Source: Limnanthes douglasii subsp. nivea (taxonomy: Eukaryota > Streptophyta > Magnoliopsida > Brassicales > Limnanthaceae). Taken from it: a DNA stretch of 64,000 nucleotides. The position numbers were made by a program, and so were the translations under genes. The stretch is taken from the NCBI GenBank assembly GCA_036936605.1, contig JAUPFV010000001.1, positions 248,246,925-248,310,924 on the forward strand, read 5' to 3'. The notes beneath the pieces were generated by a model. It was not told the origin of the DNA and ran no database searches. It worked only from the letters and a program-made list of their open reading frames with translations. This document shows, one piece after another, positions 47,811-60,548 of the stretch (positions are counted from its first letter, which is position 1; the number at the start of each line of letters is the position of its first letter).

Positions 47811-48699
47811 GTAGAAATTTTGGGGATAAATGTTCATTGATCTTATGAAATGTGGGATCAAATTGCTCGTTTTGATGGAATTAATTGGCCTTCTTTAACA
47901 ATTGAAAGTGAGTGAAACGCTCGTTCAAAGAGCGATAAGTAAACCTATTAAGGTTCACTAGGCTCCCAATTATAACTTGAATTTCTTTGATATATCTTAG
48001 GAGAAACATGGAGACTAAAGCCTATAACATGGAGCCTCTCAGATCGTTATCACCCAAGAAAAAAGGGTATAAAGGGCCTGAAAATGGATGGAGATCTGAC
48101 ATTGGTATTGAGGTCAAGGATTTGAATATATTTCATTCTAGAGGTATTATTCTCATTCTAAAGGAATTGAAAAATTCAATTAATTTATTGTTTTCAATTA
48201 TACTATGAACTTTTTCTTTTAATAGTATACAATATATAGTTCAATGACCGATATCGCTATATAATTTACTGAACATGATACTTCGTTTTTCCTAAGGCTT
48301 TATTATCAGGAACAACCTCTAAAATGGCACTAAATTCTTGGTATTTTCATAAATATTTACCATACTTTCATCTAGATTTATGTAGTTGTCATGACGAATC
48401 CATTTGTTTTTACGATCATCATTGCTCTTATTCGAAGGTATAACCCGGTCCTGAGAAGTTTGGTTTTGCATTGGTATGAGTGAAGCTTGCGGTTGTGGTG
48501 GCCTAGGTTGAAGGGTAGTTGGAGGGTAGTAAGGTTATAGTTGCATATGGGGTGCGTGATAAACTACCATAATTGATGTAATGGCTTGGTTTTGCTATTG
48601 GGGAATCGACGAAGGTGTGGTTCAGCACTAGTCTTAACTGCATTCTTTCCTCCATCTTAATAAGTGACTCAACTTGAACCAAAACTACCACGAAGGAAA

Positions 48700-50027
48700 A
48701 ATTATTTTTCTTCACAATATCTTAAGCTAACAAACTCGAGAGGATACCCTATCTGAACGAGGCACAAGCTACAATCTCATGACAATCATTTATGATGTCT
48801 TTTGTTTGAATAAAGCACGGGGTCTAATTTTACAAACTCTTATATGGATCTTGCTCACCGTGTATAATAAATTCATAATCTCCCTTAATCTCCTTGCGTA
48901 TAATAAACTGGTCATTGGATATGGTCCACAAAGTATCATAGCTTCTTATTTAACTTGAGGTAGCTGGTTGAACCTTGTTAGAGTTTCTCTTTTAAAATTA
49001 ATCGAGAAAGCATGAAAGTTAAGCGTGTCATCCCATCTAAAGCTTAACACCAAATTTCTCAATTTCTCAATATGATGCTCTAGTTAACCTGAGCCGTCAT
49101 ACTTGTCCATTTTATACTGGTCAAATTTTGGTGGTAATTTCATCGTTAATATTTCAAGATCTAAATGTGTCATGGTCATGTTGTACCTATGATTATAAGA
49201 TATTTACTCACGCCATCGTTCTACCCAGGTATTGGTTCGAAAGTTGGAAAATTTATAGATTATGATAGGGAAGATTGAAGTGGAGATAAGGCTCATAAGG
49301 ATTAAAAAGGTTATAAGCAATATGGGGCACACATGGTCTTAAAAATTATCCCAAGCATATAACTGAAGGGGGGAAAGGTTCGGCCTGAATCGCGGTAGTT
49401 GGTTCTAAGTTTTAAGAGACAAACGGTGAAGTATGTTACCGAGGCTCGACCTAAGATTCACAACTTATTGTTCAGCCATACTCGGTTCTCTCTGGGAACG
49501 ACTACTTGGTTTGGTTCAGACTCCCTTAAAGGATTAGAGATCCAACAAGTACGCATGGCCCGAGGAGCACACTAACGCCTTGTACCAGTTCTGCTCCGGT
49601 GATTATGTCCTTTTTTAAGAAAGGAGAGACTAATGACTATCCATGGGCTGATATTTACACATTATAGGATAGCGATAATGAGGATGAAAATGTTCTCTCT
49701 CATGATAGAGCCATAGATTCTCTCGGGAGTGAAGGGTTCTAGAGACTTTGAAACCCCATCATCACCTTTAATGGTCTCAGGTTCTACCATGTCTTGTCTT
49801 ACTTTAGATCTCAGAGTTTGAGGTCTATAGACCATATTTTCCCTTGCCTTTCGAAGCTTATTCAGCTTCAATACAAGTGCATGACACTGATTTTCACTTT
49901 GAATTTGAAGCAAAACTAGATCAGGAAGACCCCCAGACTTGTAACAAGTGCATCCCCCTTTAGTAGGCCGAAGGTCCAACCATTCTATGAGTGTCAACTC
50001 TTCCAAAGTATGCACTAAGAGAGGCAT
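48700..50027 (-). pseudogene. Gypsy gag remnant
   Basis: The minus strand opens near 50027 with an N-terminal gag-like region of 121 codons (no stop until 49662). It then breaks up and regains similarity at about 49175-48960 with 'EILTMKLPPKFDQYKMDKYD', 'HHIEKLRNLVLSFRWDD' and 'AFSINFKRETLTRFNQLP'. These match the Retrotrans_gag blocks 'P.KF..PKM..YDG.GDP..H...FR..M', 'AFS..L...A..WF..LP'. The intervening 500 bp has stops in all frames. It lies directly inside the 5' LTR. Confidence 0.75.
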
Positions 50028-50095
50028 GTAACTACTAGAAGATGGATTTAAAAAGAGGCATACTGATACCGGTCTCTTTTCATTAACGATGCCAC

Positions 50096-50381
50096 TGATG
50101 AGGTCTAGATCTGTTCATATCAGAACACCAGAAAGTCTCAAGAGGGAAATTCTAGAAATAGAAAGTAATGGTAGGTCTTTAAAATATAATAAAGTTTGTT
50201 CGCTTATTTCAAAAGGTGTGGTAAACTATACGTATAGTGACCATTGCGTGTCTTGTGGCTCATTGGATTCATAAGTACATGAAACCTTAATTGGGATTGT
50301 TTTTCCTAGTTAATAAAGGGCTTAAATATCTAGTCCAAAATCAGGTGACGACCCGACTAAAAATTCTCTTATAAAAAATCA
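50096..50381 (-). repeat. 5' LTR of the minus-strand Gypsy element
   Basis: On the plus strand it starts TGATGAGGTC and ends near AAAAAATCA, so in element sense it runs TG...CA. It aligns along its length with 44294-45065 once the inserted solo LTR is removed. The two differ in roughly a third of positions, so the insertion is old. The outer end is placed by the alignment only. Confidence 0.7.
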
Positions 50382-51030
50382 TTATTATATTTTAAACACT
50401 TGTTCTCGTAAAAATATTATCAAATTTGTTTTGTTTCTTAAATATTTTTAAAAAAATATTATTAATAAAAATTTAAAAAAAAATAAGAAACATGGTTAAA
50501 ATTAGAAACACTGTGAATCACAACACAAAAAAATCACACAATAAGTTTACAAACAACAACATAAATATTGGTCATTCTTCAGTAAGATCTGTAACCCTAT
50601 AATCTGGTTGTATAACATGCTAACTTTTGGTTTATATTGCAATATGTTTGAATAATAAATTAATCTAACAATCACTCCCTACATAAACTAGTTAAGGCCA
50701 CATTGGATTAACGACTGTTTGTGGTTTATTTGGTTGGATGAGAATTTGTAAAATAATATAAAATAATATTTTAACACATACATTTTATATCAAACATATA
50801 TTAAACATTAACTAAATAATTCATGTTCACTTTGGCAATACAATTCTCTTTTCTTACGGTGAGAGGCTAGGTGGAACACCTTTAAAAGCTAAATAATTTG
50901 AGAACCCTTGTAGAGAAAGTCTAAAAATGGTGCATTGAAATAAAATTGTAACAAAAAAACACATTTCAGACACCATCATCTATTGTTTTAAACATGAAAC
51001 TTGAGAGAAGGAATATAGCCTAAATAATTC

Positions 51031-51315
51031 AGCATTTAACCTTCTGTGGGTACCGTAAAGTTGATCATACAAAATAAAATTATTACGGATTTTCCTCGTT
51101 AGATATTGCCTCATATACAGTCGTGCTTCTTGAGTTCCAAAATAAGAGTGATATATAGCCTTGAAACCACATCATTTAACCTTCTATAGGTACCGTAAAG
51201 TTGGTTATACAAAATAAAATTGTTACGGGTTTTCTTCTTTAGATATTGCCTCATATACAGTCGTGCTTCTTGAGTTCCAAAACAAGAGTGATATATAGAC
51301 TTAAAACCATAATGA
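51031..51315. repeat. 140-bp tandem duplication, open on the minus strand
   Basis: Two direct copies (about 51038 and 51178) share long identical blocks, such as GATATTGCCTCATATACAGT followed by CGTGCTTCTTGAGTTCCAAA. On the minus strand both copies are free of stops in the same relative frame and encode variants of IYHSYFGTQEARLYMRQYL, then NNFILYDQLYGT. I do not recognise the domain. Confidence 0.85.
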
Positions 51316-52449
51316 ACATTTATTTATAATTTGTTACCTAAAAATGTATGTATGCATCCATGGGGTTGAGGGGGATTGTTTGGAGTCCTTAGAGGTTTGT
51401 TATTTTTAGGCAAGATCATTATTTCGGTTTGATTGGCTAATATTTTGTATGCTTTTGTAGGTGTTCCAGGGTTTTAAAGTGCGGTTGCACTGCCCTTTTG
51501 TTCGATCACATACTTAAAATATGATTTCTCTTGTTTGGTAAAACTAGGTTTAACCAATTTGCTTAAATTATTTTGTCTTTTTTTGGGTGAAACAAATTTA
51601 GTTAAGCCTAGATCAAAAGCTTCAAGTAAAAAAAATATAATATATAAAATCTCTGTTCGCGATCGTAATCACAAACCAAACCACATATTCCAAATATTTC
51701 ATCTCACTAATTCATCTTCATCACAATTTTATTTCATAACAAATATATATTTTCCATCTTTTATCTATCATATAAAAATTCATACCACCTTTGTCTCGAA
51801 CCATTGATGTTATCACGCACATATATGACAAACTCTGCGTTATTCTAACAACACATTTGCATTCTACTTTGTCTACACCTACTTTTATAGCCAATTCGTA
51901 TCGTTTTAATATAAGAGCAAGGGATGTCACAACGACGACATCTTCACATCTTTGATATCCAGTCATTGAAAGATATTCTATCTTTGTGTTTCAAACACCA
52001 AGTAACGTGAATAGTTTAACATTAAATATATTATCTTAAAAAAATTAATGATGTAGGTACGCCTTTAACACTGATGTAAACAAATGAATAATTAGTTCAA
52101 TTATGTTATGTTAATTATTTTAACTTTAATATATAAGAATGAATGAGCCTACCGATTAGTTTTTATGTTTCTATAGTGCTTGACTAGATTAGTATGTCAA
52201 TGTAGGAAGTTTTTTTGTACGGTTTGAGCCAAAATGTTTCAACGTACTGCAGCGCTTTCAGATTGGCTATAAATTTATCCTTTGTGGTCGCTAGGTTTGT
52301 CTGCAAATCGGAATTGATTTTTGAATACACGATCATATTTCCAATATCAAGACATTCACGCTAAAAAACATGGCAGGTTCCCCGTGTTTGTCAATTATCT
52401 CACATCAGCCCCCTTCATTTACCTCTGTAATAAATAGGCCCTCCATGTT

Positions 52450-53035
52450 TTCAAAAACGCAACAAACATATCTTTTTTGAAACTTTTTTTATTACAAACA
52501 TGAGGACCTATTTATTACAAAAAGGATATGTTTGTTTCATTTTTGAAAACGTGATAGACTTGGGTATTACAAAGATAAAGAAAGGGGAATGACTTAAGAC
52601 AACTGGCAAAGATGGAAGACCTGCATGTTTTTTACCCAGACATTCGTTAGATAATTTTCCTTCAAATAAGAATTTATTTGTATTTTCAAGAATATTTATG
52701 GTTTTGTACCATTTTCCTAGCACGTGTCTCGCATCCGGAATTATTTTGTCAATTGCACCCATGAATACAAATTATGTAGCTGTCAAATATTCGATAATAT
52801 ACAATTTTTGTTTATGGGAAACATAAGTTGATCAATACCAACTGTGGTTGGCCAACGTTTTTACACCCGTAAACATGAATGCAATACAAAATCTTATACT
52901 TGTTGATGTAACCTCACTAAATTCAAACAATGACATTTATACATAGTAGTCTTGTATGTATTATTCATAATTAGATTTTGTGAGAATATCCTTAACATGT
53001 AGATGAATATCAGGTGTATGGTATGGACATTCGGT
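52450..53035 (-). pseudogene. FAR1/MULE transposase fragment, copy B
   Basis: Minus-strand translation near 52970-52880 gives 'MNNTYKTTMYKCHCLNLVRL', the 'DxTYKTN.Y..PLL...G' block with Asn in place of the first catalytic Asp. In another frame it gives 'FCIAFMFTGVKTLANHSW', and then at 52763-52630 'MGAIDKIIPDARHVLGKWYK' and 'INILENTNKFL'. The last corresponds to 'L..AI...FP...HLLC.WHI..N' with the Cys and His replaced. It is a dead fragment of a FAR1/MURA-type transposase. Confidence 0.65.
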
Positions 53036-53040
53036 TCTTC

Positions 53041-55749
53041 AGTTTGGTCTGCGTCTGTTCTTTCGGTTTTTAGTTATTTCGACTCTTAAAAACTGCTACA
53101 CATTTAAAAAATAATTAAAATTAGGCTTATTATTATTTGGTTCTTCTAGGTTCAGTTGGTTATGGATACTTAATCATAGAACCGAAAAAACCGACAAAAA
53201 TAGATTACATTCAGTTTGTTTCCAAATGGTTACTTTGTAACCAAATAAATTAACCAAATATTAAAAATTAGATAAATACTAAAAATTATGAATTGTGATA
53301 TCTTAATACAATAACTGCTTGATTTTATACAACAAAATCATAAAACGCAACTTTATAGCTAATTGTTGGTGAATGTGGGCTTTCAAAACTCAGAATTCAG
53401 TCAATTAAAGTAATCTGTGTATATTTTCATCTGTAAGGCTATAAAAGAGAAATTTAAATCAGTATCATTTATAGTTTTAATAAGCATTATGTTATCCATG
53501 TGAATCTATGGTCAAATCGTATAAGTTTTAACTCTTATAAGTTAAGAATGGGTCAATTATAGTGTTTACTCCAACTATGCTCAAACAACCATATTAATGA
53601 CTGCTAAGACTGAAACAAAAATCAAGTTCAACTTCAGACATACCAAAAGCCTCGTAAAGACAAGATAAGCATTAATTGGATGGCTAACTTACTACTTATA
53701 GAATTCCAGATAAACATACTTTAAACTTTTATAATAGAGATACAAAGTTATCAAAACTTTTAGGATTCAAATTATACTATTTTTGAAAGTATGCAAGCTA
53801 ATAAATAAACATTAAGAAAAGTTATGAATTTCATTCCTCCCATGATGCAAGGCTTTACATGTAGGACCGAAGACTTTCATAATCATTAGAGGACACTTTT
53901 ATGACGAGACTAGAAGCTTTATACATCTCTTGTTTAATATGTATATCTACTATCAATAATAACAATCTAACATATTTTGAGAGACTACATAACAGTTCTA
54001 ACCAAAATCTAACAACCTTTTTACCTCGAGTCACTGTAAAAGTCTATGATTCAGATTGTTTTACATGCTTTATGTCAAATGAATTTCTCTTGTAATAATG
54101 TAAAAATTAACGAGAAAGCTTAAACAAAACAAAAAAAGAGCATTGTCATCATTGGTTTTGAGAATTTCCAACTTACATGTTTATGTCTTTTTAAAACATA
54201 TATGTATCTTCAATTTTGTCATCAACTGCACAAAAGAAAATAAAGAGAATAAATCTGTATTTTCATTAGCAAAATCAAGACTTACCAACCAAAACTACAA
54301 GTACAAAAAATCACAAGATCCTGCAAGATTGTACCAACTACAGAAGTAAACAACATAAACTTCAACTAACTCAAAGTTTTGAATGAATGAATTGTTAAGC
54401 AATAAAAGTTTGTCTGTAAAAAATATGCTTTCTGTTTTATCTTACTTTTAGAAGCTAAAGTGGTAAGAAAAATATTGAGCATCTAAGTTTATTCAATCTC
54501 GATGATTCCTCGATTTTAAGGAACATGCAGTAGACATTGATAAATTTCCAGAAGATATACTTCAAATCAGTTATAAATAATAAAATTACTTAGAGATAAT
54601 GTATGAATCTGCAACCATCGATCATGTGTATATCTTTCAATCACATATAATCAGATGATCAATTAATATGGCTTCCAATCCTAACAATGTTTTAGGTATA
54701 TTTTAAACACATTCTATCGACTACAACAGGTCAACAATTATCCAGGACCACAATAGTTTATAAATGATCTAATTAATAAACTATTGTACAAAGACACATA
54801 GGGTCTTCTTCCAAGCTCTTAATAATGGATTGTGTGTATTAAAACATCCCATCTATGACCACCTCTAAATGCTTAGAATCATTAGATAAAGGTATCGTGG
54901 AGCATGATACCTCATCTTCATCATCAATCCCAAAATCTAATAACAAAAAATGAATACATAGGTTAAGTGATAATTTTGGCTATCAATTCGTTATAATTGG
55001 ATATTAGGTAAGAAGAAAAATTAAGAATACACAAATATATTTGTTAAACACATACATATTATAAGAAAATATATAAAGCATAAAAGGGAAAATAAAAAAT
55101 ATAACAAAACCATTAAACTAAGACATCTATAAAATAGAAATAGATTTATAACCTAAAGCTTCATATTTCATCAAACATTAGCTTCAGCGTAATACCTAGA
55201 TACCGAAGTAATTTCAACCAAATCGGATCACAGCCTAAAAGAAACTAGTAACATCACCCAAATCAATTCAAACTTTTGAAAGTAAATTCATACCTTGGAC
55301 CAAAATAATTTTTACTATTCTATAAACTCTGTTGAAGCCAAATTCAGACTAGATGATGAAAAAAATGTAATTGATTTTGATAGTTTTGTGATTTAGGGTT
55401 CAAATCTAAGAAAAGAGAAACGAATGAGAGAGGGGGAGTCAGAGAGGTAACTAGAAGGAGGAGATGATTTAGGATTCAGATACTTCACATATTTATTTAG
55501 GATAGGTTTTACATGTTTGACATTTTTTCACTTAAGTATCTCGGGTTCGGTCCCTAACGGATACTCATCGATTCTCGGCTCAGAACTGAAAAATAGAGAA
55601 CCATGGGTATTTAATTATGGAAATATTCAAGTATCAATAAGTACCCAAAACCGAACCAAATCCTTTTTTGTTTGGTTTGGTTTGGTTTTTTGTTTATATA
55701 TATATATGTTCATGCATAATTCAGGGTCAAAAGTATATTGAAGGTAGAT
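53041..55749. other. AT-rich spacer without a recognisable gene
   Basis: There are two short stretches rich in ACCGAA/TTCGGTTT words (53040-53210 and 55540-55690), similar in flavour to the hAT subterminal repeats but without ends. On the minus strand near 54940-54840 an acidic open stretch (DFGIDDEDEVSCST) could be an exon fragment, but nothing around it supports a gene. The rest shows nothing. Confidence 0.45.
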
Positions 55750-58068
55750 AGGATGATCTGGTTAGGGGTTGTTACACTATTACCTACTCCTGTGGCGGTC
55801 AAAAGTACTGTTTGTTTAATAACGAGACTGATTTCATTGGTTTAACAGTTTATCTCGATGTGGAGCGTCTGGAAAGCGTTAGCTTCTTTATAGAACAACG
55901 AGTAGTTGAAAAAGATGCGGATGACATTAGTAAATAGCCTACCGTAAGCTTTGTAGAACCCTCTGATGATCATTTATTAAGTGGGAAGAGTAGTAATAGT
56001 TTAATATGTTCGCAACATAAAAAAAGACATCTTGCTACTAGGTGTTGGGTTGATGCTATCACAGGATTTGGTCAGACATTTGCTGATGGTGCCTCCGGTG
56101 TAAGGTTATCTTTATGCCAAGTATATGCATAATACATCTACTAAGATCACTACTTACTGTGTCAACAAAGAGTCAGGTTGTAAATGGCGAATGTATGCAT
56201 CAATAGATTCTAGCACTTGTTTGATGATGATCAAGCGGTTTGTCAACACCCATACATGTAGCCCGGTATTTTCCAAGAAAAAAAAGTAGGCATTTGACGT
56301 CTGATTTAACGCGCATGAAATACATGAATCAATTAGGACAAGTCATCCTTTAATAGCGAAAACTATTCAGTCTTCTATCAAACAAGACTATGGTTTAGAT
56401 ATTTCCTACCGTTTATCGTGGAATGCTTTTGAAAAAAGGCGAGGAGGGAAGTTTTTGGAGATAGTAAAATTTGTTTGGCTTGCTCAATGCTTATTTAGAA
56501 GATTAAAAAGTTGAGATATTACTACTGATTGTCATTTGGAGGTTGGGTTTGGGAATGTCTTTAGGAGGTGCTTTGTGGTCTTTGGATCATGCATCCAAGG
56601 ATTTCACTCATGTCGACCATTGTTGTATGTGGATGGTACCCATTTAAACGGCAAGCATGGTGGTGTGTTGCTGTTTGCAGTGGCAAAGGATGGCAATAAC
56701 GGTGAGTTTTAAACCTTCCTTTCATTTTGGATTTTAGGTAAATATAAATCAATACGCGAGTTAATAAGACAAAATCATGCTTTTCTCACTAATGTGAAAC
56801 CCAATATCGTACTCGAGTTGTTATATACCAAATGTATAGGACTTGCACGTTATTGCCTAGTCCATCCCTAGCAATCGCGATATGACGCTTTATTCATAGC
56901 TATCAATCGTGCGATATGCCTTATGCTATATGTACCACATCGCGAGATAGGTGATGACATCAAAAGCAATCGCACCTTAATGGATTCATATAGCCTTATA
57001 TTTTGGACTCCCTTAACCTATTTTTATATTGCAAGTATTTTTCCAGTTGCTTTTGGTATTTTCGGTGGTGAAGATTCTGATAACTTGATGTGGTTTATGG
57101 AATATCTTAAACCTCATTTGTTAAACCGTCAAAGCACTTTTCTTTCCGACAGACACTCTGGTATTATTAATGTTGTTTCTGTTGTTTATCCAAATTGCTT
57201 TCATACTTACTCTATATATCATCTCCTTAATAATTTGAGGACAGCTCTTGATTACACTAACCGCGAGTTTAAGAAGAAGATGTTGAAGTGATTCAAAAGT
57301 TGTGTTTATGCTCCCACAGTTGAACTTTTTAATGAGAGACTTTCCAAGTTTTAAGTATAGGTGGTAAAAAGATTAAGGCTTTCATCGAGAATTTACCTCC
57401 CGAAAAGTACGCCCAGCCATTCGTCGTTGGGAAACGTTACGGGGTAATCTGTTGCCGAATCTTTTAACAATCAGATTAAAAAGTTTTCCAATCTACCTAT
57501 TGTTGAAATGATAGACAAGATTAGAGTGATACTAATGATGCAAATTTCTAGACGTTATTCAGAAAGGCTAAGCTGGAACAGTTATTTATACCCCAAATAT
57601 GAGAAACAGTTTAAGGAGAATGTTCTAATCGGTCGAACCTGGGTGGTATCTAAGTCTCCTGCATGTTCATTCAAAGTTTATTCTGAACCAGTAAGGTTGT
57701 CAACATCCTTGATTTTAAGTGTTCATGTTGTTCATGACAGCAAGAGTGTTTTCAATGTCTTCACTTATTGGCTAAAATAACATCCGTTAACGAAGATCCT
57801 ATGACGTTGATAGAACCATTCTACACTGTAAGTAATTATATGTCCACCTATTCGTTTAGCATACCTGCAATAACCGACTATGGTGAAATTTCATCCTCTA
57901 ACGAATCTGAAGGACCTGTTGTCCTACCTCCTAACGTTAAAAGGAGAACTGGAAGGCCAAGGAAGAAGAGGATTCCATCTAGAGGAGAAGTATTATCCAG
58001 CCACTTGCGTTGTGGCCGTTGTTTAAAATTTGGACACAACCGAAGGACATGTGATATCACACTATGAG
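55750..58068 (+). pseudogene. MULE transposase, broken, with the SWIM core deleted
   Basis: The translation shows an N-terminal region 'DDLVRGCYTITYSCGGQKYC', then, with frame changes, a MuDR-type DNA-binding part ('GCKWRMYASIDSSTCLMMIK', then 'RFVNTHTCSPVFSKKKSRHL'). The DDE core has 'RPLLYVDGTHLNGKHGGVLL' (first Asp), an intron (about 56702-57038), 'VAFGIFGGEDSDNLMWFMEY', and 'FLSDRHSGIINVV' (second Asp). A 'TYSIYHLLNNL' block follows, with Ser where relatives have Cys. The C-terminus is 'LPPNVKRRTGRPRKKRIPSR' and a CCHC knuckle 'CGRCLKFGHNRRTC'. 'HVVHDSKSVFNV' starts the SWIM region, but the C-x-C...C-x-H core is missing, apparently by a deletion near 57770. There are at least five stops. 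It is the + strand partner of the antisense Ulp1-like gene. Confidence 0.85.
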
Positions 58069-58194
58069 CTTCCCGTCCTAATATTTTTTGTTTTCATCTA
58101 TGTTATTCAGTATGTATTAACGTGATTCCACTTGTTCTGTATCTTTCTTACTCATTTTCCCAAACTTAATGAGTTGATACGCTTTAATTGTCTC

Positions 58195-58570
58195 ACACGC
58201 GAGTTCTATTCAGTTGTTTCACTACACATTTTTCATTTACATTTAAAACACTAGTTAGTTAGAACTCTCTTACATATAATGAGATTTAGGTCAGTACAAA
58301 CTCTCGTCGTATTTGCGCGATTCGAACACCATTTATCAGGACATGTGAAGGTTATCTGACGCGAGTTGTATTACAATGGGCTTACGCGAGTCATCTATTA
58401 TGGTGGTCTTACGCGATTCATGAACTGCCTCGTACCATGCGATGTTGATGCCATATAACGCAAGATGAATTGAACTGGCTGCTATCACGCGATGTTCAGG
58501 TCATATGAGGCGAGATGAATTGCATAAATATAACAGACTAAACTAATGTGTGTTGTAATGGCGCAAGTCA
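58195..58570. repeat. CGCGA-motif array 1
   Basis: About ten words such as CACGCGAGTTC, TTACGCGAGTC, TTACGCGATTC, ATGCGATGTT and TCACGCGATG are spaced about 25-35 bp apart, directly after the transposase pseudogene. They read mostly in one orientation. No coding frame is present. Confidence 0.75.
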
Positions 58571-58989
58571 CTAAGGACCTATAACGTGTGACATGTGGTT
58601 TTAATATACATTTCTACTGTATTGTGTCTTTCCATTAACTAGTGTCACATACTTTATCAAATTAGTGCAACCAGACCATTTAACTAGCTTAAATTCTCAA
58701 TGTCAATACGAATTCTTAAGCCTAAACAATCTATAATACTTAATATTGCATTCTCAGGTGAAAGCACTACAAACCGAACTAAGAACAGGTTGTAACTTAA
58801 ATCGATTCCGAATTTGAACATTGCAAAGGAATGCAAAACGAACTAAGTACATACCGATAACAAAACATAATTAGCTAACAAGATACTCGAAAACATAATG
58901 GGCCTACGCATGCCCAGATAGTAAACCCTAATAAAAAAACAACTACATATTATAAGGTTTACCAATTCTAATGCCAAAAAACTACAACA

Positions 58990-59447
58990 CGTTCAAACAA
59001 CCACATACACTTCTTAATTATCAGAAGAGTTATCCTTATCTTCAGTGTCTTCTTCATCCTCAGACTTTGTTTCCCAGTCCTTTCAGACTCTTCCTCCTCC
59101 TCGTCTTCATCGTCGTCAGTTTTCTCGCCCCAGTATTCATCGTCCAATGAATCCTTGGAAGACTTCCTAGGAGTTATCTTCCTCTTTATCGTCTTCTTCT
59201 TTTTTTTCATGGTCCTTCATTGTTTCGGATTCCAGTCATAGTCAGAATCCCCGTCTGGCCACGACAAAGAGTATTCTAAGTCATACTCATGCTCCGGTGA
59301 AAGTGAGGGAGAGAAGGAATCTTTTGATTCGTCGGAAGAGTACACCTTCGTAGTCGAGTGCTTGTAGTCGAAGTATTTAGAACTGTCTTCGGAATACCCA
59401 CCATCAGAAGATTGGTAGTCGTAGGATTCGACTGAAGAACCGCCCAT
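58990..59447 (-). pseudogene. Unrecognised acidic protein, broken
   Basis: The minus-strand frame starts MGGSSVESYDYQSSDGG at 59447 and stays open to a TGA at 59217. It continues in the same frame through a Lys-rich stretch (KKKKKTIKRK), then SLDDEYWGEKTDDDEDEEEE. A one-base frame change near 59090 restores an acidic tail ending DKDNSSDN. The whole is Ser/Asp/Glu/Tyr-rich with one basic patch. I do not recognise a domain, and low-complexity acidic sequence can arise easily, so the function is unknown. It lies between the transposase and Ulp1-like pseudogenes, on the strand of the latter. Confidence 0.5.
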
Positions 59448-59684
59448 TCTGTCGCCAATAGTTTTTTCCAGAATACCAAAAGCCTTTAGAAGTAGAATAG
59501 TTTAGTGGATAACCATGCATGCGCGAGACACTTATTTATATTATTTGAAAACTTAACACTACCCTAGTTTTCAATTAATGCACATGCAATGAGTACTTTA
59601 GCTACCCATTTCAAATCATGCATTAATAAACCCAATGCCCATTAGTGAAAAGACAACCCATTGTCTTTTCACTAGCCAATAATT

Positions 59685-60385
59685 ATGACGCGAGTTAAAT
59701 GCGAATCATAATAATCAACGCGTACTACTACCATCTTATTTGATATCTCCCATCTTAATTTATATCGTTAATGATTTATTCAACGTCCTTTAATCATCAC
59801 CTAACTATTTAGTGGTATGTCTCTGCGATTGATTAATTATAATTAAATTTTTGGTGTAGTTTATTATTAGGAAGTGTTTTTATAATTAAATTATATATAA
59901 CTAAGTACTCGACACATAACTTAATAATTTACCTTGGTTAACCATTGTTAAAACATCTGTAATTGAGTCTCATTTAGGTATATCACGTTAAGATAAATGT
60001 GTCTATTACCCCGCGAGTTATGTTTTAGAAGTTGTAAACTCACAAAACAGCTTCCTTAAGCAATCACGCGATTGACATGAAAATAATTTCAAACTTACTA
60101 CGCGAGTTACGGGTCCTACCATTATAACCCAATAACTAACTCCCTTGTTGTTCGCGTGATACAGCGGCCGTAGTCGATGGACACGCGAGTTAGAAGCATT
60201 AAACTTACTTAATAACTCCCTTAAACAACAAAGCGATTCATTTGAAAATTATTTCCACCCTTTTGCGCGATTTAGGGGGTACGCATCCAGTGTCTGCGCG
60301 AGTTATGTATCATATACAACGCGAGTTAGGTAGCCGATAAAATTCGTCTCTTGTATAACTCCCTTCATTGAACACGCGAGATTGG
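59685..60385. repeat. CGCGA-motif array 2
   Basis: More than ten copies of (A/T)CGCGAGTTA or CGCGATT occur in 700 bp (for example near 59690, 60010, 60066, 60098, 60183, 60267, 60297, 60320 and 60373). They are spaced between the two unidentified minus-strand frames. The same motif appears in all non-coding parts of this element. Confidence 0.8.
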
Positions 60386-60548
60386 GAAATGCAATCATTA
60401 GGTAAACCATTTCAAGCAAAGTGCAATTACACCATTTAAAGTCATACGCTCATCATTAGTAAATCGCTGCCATTACATCCATTTTAAAGACTACTTTGTT
60501 TTTTAAATGAAGTTACATTTTTAAATTTAAAAAAATTCAAGCCTTAAT

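Larger units (their letters stand above)
44294..50381 (-). mobile_element. Decayed Ty3/Gypsy retrotransposon with both LTRs, carrying a nested solo LTR
   Basis: Two direct repeats bound the element: 44294-45065 (3' LTR in element sense, interrupted by a solo LTR) and 50096-50381 (5' LTR). They share blocks in order, such as GGAAATT.TAGAAA, CTTGTGGCTCAT, TAAGTACATGAA, GGGCTTAAATATC / GGCTTAAAAATCC and GGTGA.GA.CCGA. On the minus strand just inside the 5' LTR is GTGGCATCGTTAATGAA (50095-50079), a decayed Asp-tRNA-type primer-binding site. The interior carries gag near the 5' LTR and RT/RNase H further on, in the order expected for a minus-strand element. I found no matching target duplication and no integrase. 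Confidence 0.8.
50500..53040 (-). mobile_element. Decayed FAR1/MULE-related element, copy B
   Basis: Collinear with 39060-41110 in the same orientation (see copy A). It carries a better preserved transposase fragment on the minus strand at its right side and a 140-bp tandem duplication at its left side. Ends are not defined; no terminal repeats were recognised. Confidence 0.5.
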
